Part shown: in pieces, positions 5,660-7,119 of the stretch
How the letters are laid out: each line of letters begins with the position of its first letter
Numbering within the stretch: position 1 is the stretch's first letter
Assembly (NCBI GenBank): GCA_031282225.1
Contig: JAITEC010000091.1
Coordinates: forward strand, 1-7,119
DNA: 7,119 nt
Source of the DNA: Oscillospiraceae bacterium
Lineage (GTDB): Bacteria > Bacillota > Clostridia > Oscillospirales > Oscillospiraceae
Direction of reading: 5' to 3'
Notes under the pieces: generated by a model
The model's input: the letters and a program-made list of their open reading frames with translations, nothing else
What the model was told of the DNA's origin: nothing
Database searches by the model: none
Made by a program: the position numbers and the translations under genes

Positions 5660-6910
5660 TTAATGCTCATAGAGAGGATGGCGCGCGCACAGTGCCTCCA
5701 CTTCCGAGCGGATACGGGAGGCGTTGGACGCGAGATCCGTTGCAGTCAGGAATATGAGCTCGGCGACCCTCGCCATGTCGTCCGGGGTAAAGCCGCGCGT
5801 CGTTACGGCCGGGGTGCCAAGGCGAAGGCCGCTCGTCAGCGACGCGTTTTCCGGGTCGTTTGGTATCTTGTTCTTGTTTGCGGTGATATACACGCAGTCG
5901 AGCATCTGTTCCATGTCGCGCCCCGTGAGGCCGAAACGCCGCAGGTCGAGCAGCACGAGGTGGTTGTCCGTGCCGCCGGATACAAGGTCGAAGCCGCGCG
6001 ATACCAGCGCGTCCGCCAGCGCGGCGGCGTTGCGGCGTATGCGCCGCTGGTAGTCGGCGAATTCCGGCCTCAGCGCCTCGCCGAACGATACCGCTTTTGC
6101 CGCGATGACGTGCATGAGCGGCCCGCCCTGCGCGCCGGGGAACACGGAGCTGTCTATCCTCTTGGCGATCTCCGCGTTGTTTGTCATGATGAATCCTCCG
6201 CGCGGCCCGCGCATGGTCTTGTGCGTGGTGCTCGTCACAATATCGGCGTAAGGCACGGGGCTGGGGTGCTCACCGCCGGCTACGAGCCCGCATATGTGGG
6301 CGATGTCAGCCATGAGATATGCCCCTGTCTCTTTTGCTATCTGCGAAAACGCCTCAAAGTCTATGACGCGCGGATACGCCGAGGCGCCGGCTATTATCAT
6401 GCGCGGTCTGTGGCGGAGCGCGAGGGCGCGCACCTCGTCGTAGTCTATACGGTTTGTGTCGGGCGTGACGCCATATGACACTATATTGTAATATTTTCCG
6501 GAGAAATTGGCGCGACTCCCATGCGACAGGTGCCCACCGTGGCCGAGATCCATGCCCATCACGGTATCGCCCGGATCCACTAGCGAGGTGTATGCCACGT
6601 AATTCGCTGACACGCCGGAGTGCGGCTGCACGTTCACGAATTTGGCTCCGAACAGCTTCTTCGCCCGCTCTATTGCGATGTTCTCGACAACGTCCACGTT
6701 CTCGCAGCCGCCGTAGTACCTATGGCCGGGATATCCTTCGGCGTATTTGTTCGTGAGCACGGATCCCACAGCCGCGAGTATCGTCTCGCTGACAAAATTC
6801 TCGGAGGCTATGAGCTCAATATTTCTTCTCTGCCGCATAAACTCGTCGTTTATAGCCGCCCCCACCTCCGGGTCGCGCTCCGCGACATAATCCATCATCT
6901 CTTTAACCAC
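5660..6910 (-). CDS. glyA: Serine hydroxymethyltransferase
   Basis: A PLP enzyme interconverting serine and glycine while charging tetrahydrofolate to 5,10-methylene-THF, the one-carbon unit used for dTMP, purine and methionine synthesis. From GTG 6910 it is 416 residues, the usual length. Visible motifs in order are [26 protein letters not shown], the QPHSG segment, [23 protein letters not shown], and [13 protein letters not shown]. In the last, Lys231 is the expected Schiff-base lysine. NKNKIPND and [14 protein letters not shown] near the C-terminus are also standard. An in-frame ATG at 6940 would add 10 residues. I prefer GTG 6910 because GGGAGGAA sits 7 nt upstream of it, and the ATG would fall within about 5 nt of the predicted transcription start. 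It is the first gene of a leftward unit with rarA. Confidence 0.97.
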   Translation of the reverse strand: MVKEMMDYVAERDPEVGAAINDEFMRQRRNIELIASENFVSETILAAVGSVLTNKYAEGYPGHRYYGGCENVDVVENIAIERAKKLFGAKFVNVQPHSGVSANYVAYTSLVDPGDTVMGMDLGHGGHLSHGSRANFSGKYYNIVSYGVTPDTNRIDYDEVRALALRHRPRMIIAGASAYPRVIDFEAFSQIAKETGAYLMADIAHICGLVAGGEHPSPVPYADIVTSTTHKTMRGPRGGFIMTNNAEIAKRIDSSVFPGAQGGPLMHVIAAKAVSFGEALRPEFADYQRRIRRNAAALADALVSRGFDLVSGGTDNHLVLLDLRRFGLTGRDMEQMLDCVYITANKNKIPNDPENASLTSGLRLGTPAVTTRGFTPDDMARVAELIFLTATDLASNASRIRSEVEALCARHPLYEH

Positions 6911-6915
6911 TTGCG

Positions 6916-6923
6916 TTCCTCCC
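6916..6923 (-). promoter_or_regulatory. Ribosome binding site deciding the GTG start of glyA
   Basis: On the minus strand the sequence is GGGAGGAA, followed by ACGCAA and GTG. The GGAGG core is 7 nt from the GTG at 6910-6908, which is ideal spacing. The alternative ATG at 6940 has no purine-rich site upstream; the region before it is the promoter. Confidence 0.85.
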
Positions 6924-6951
6924 GACAATAAATATGGCATATCCGTATGCT

Positions 6952-6980
6952 ATTATAACCAAAACCTCGGGATATTTCAA
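6952..6980 (-). promoter_or_regulatory. Sigma-A-type promoter of glyA-rarA
   Basis: On the minus strand, -35 TTGAAA (6980-6975) and a perfect -10 TATAAT (6957-6952) are separated by 17 bp. Transcription should begin near 6945, giving a 5' leader of about 35 nt to the GTG at 6910. No riboswitch fits in so short a leader. Confidence 0.9.
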
Positions 6981-7001
6981 CTGCAATCCAAGGGAATCAT
7001 T

Positions 7002-7032
7002 TCGTTTGTCATGACTGCGCCGTAACAAACGA
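7002..7032. repeat. Inverted repeat upstream of the glyA promoter
   Basis: TCGTTTGT (7002-7009) and ACAAACGA (7025-7032) are perfect 8-bp inverted arms around a 15-nt centre. It begins about 20 bp upstream of the -35 box of glyA. It could be a regulator site for glyA or a hairpin in a transcript from the right; neither can be told from the sequence. Confidence 0.4.
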
Positions 7033-7073
7033 GATACGAAGGCTTAGTTCTCGCGTTGTGACGCTCGCAGAGA

Positions 7074-7106
7074 GCATTTTCCGGGGACTGAATCCCCGGA
7101 AAATGC
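7074..7106. repeat. Perfect 14-bp stem-loop with a 5-nt loop in the region right of glyA
   Basis: GCATTTTCCGGGGA (7074-7087) and TCCCCGGAAAATGC (7093-7106) pair without mismatch around CTGAA. The stem is stable and GC-rich at its apex. No T run follows on either strand, and the T and A tracts inside the stem are in the opposite order to a standard bidirectional terminator. It may end a gene beyond the window or be a different structural element. No coding sequence is evident in 6941-7119. Confidence 0.5.
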
Positions 7107-7119
7107 GAAATTTAACAAT

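Noticed and set aside
5663..6478. 271-codon open frame on the plus strand opposite glyA
   Set aside because: It mirrors the complete, well-motifed glyA gene, and its protein is arginine- and valine-rich without any recognisable domain.

Overview
The window looks like chromosomal DNA of a moderately GC-rich, anaerobic, Firmicutes/Clostridia-like bacterium. The reasons are a glycyl radical enzyme (oxygen-sensitive), an EFR1-type flavodoxin-ferredoxin fusion, a zinc-finger DnaC/DnaI-like helicase loader, strong GGAGG ribosome binding sites and sigma-A-type promoters. Isoleucine is read mostly from AUA codons, which is unusual at this GC content. The assignment rests on protein character only; no species can be named from the sequence.

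Layout. 1-969 (+) is the C-terminal part of a pyruvate formate-lyase-like glycyl radical enzyme, cut by the window edge. It is followed at operon-like spacing by a RadC/JAB protein (986-1618) and an EFR1 flavodoxin/2[4Fe-4S] ferredoxin (1641-2396). A tRNA-Ser(GGA) gene with a near-consensus promoter lies at 2465-2557. Next come thymidylate kinase (tmk, 2656-3303, +) and a DnaC-like AAA+ helicase loader (3363-4358, +). A GC-rich inverted repeat separates these from a convergent minus-strand pair: rarA/mgsA (4398-5657), preceded by glyA (5660-6910) with only 2 nt between them. A clear promoter drives glyA leftward from about 6945. The last ~140 bases hold no gene but carry two inverted repeats, one a perfect 14-bp stem.

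Functional reading. The left block suits fermentative radical chemistry: a glycyl radical enzyme needs a radical-SAM activase (not in the window) and a low-potential electron donor, a role the EFR1 protein could fill (inference). The middle and right blocks are housekeeping: dTMP phosphorylation, helicase loading, replication-fork maintenance and serine/glycine one-carbon metabolism. GlyA supplies the methylene-tetrahydrofolate used to make dTMP, so glyA and tmk belong to linked pathways although they are not in one operon.

I found no convincing undescribed system, mobile element, CRISPR array or defence locus. The points most worth a second look are the unusual glycyl radical enzyme with its possible redox partner, the unexplained palindromes upstream of tmk and glyA, the GTG start of glyA, and the AUA-rich codon use.
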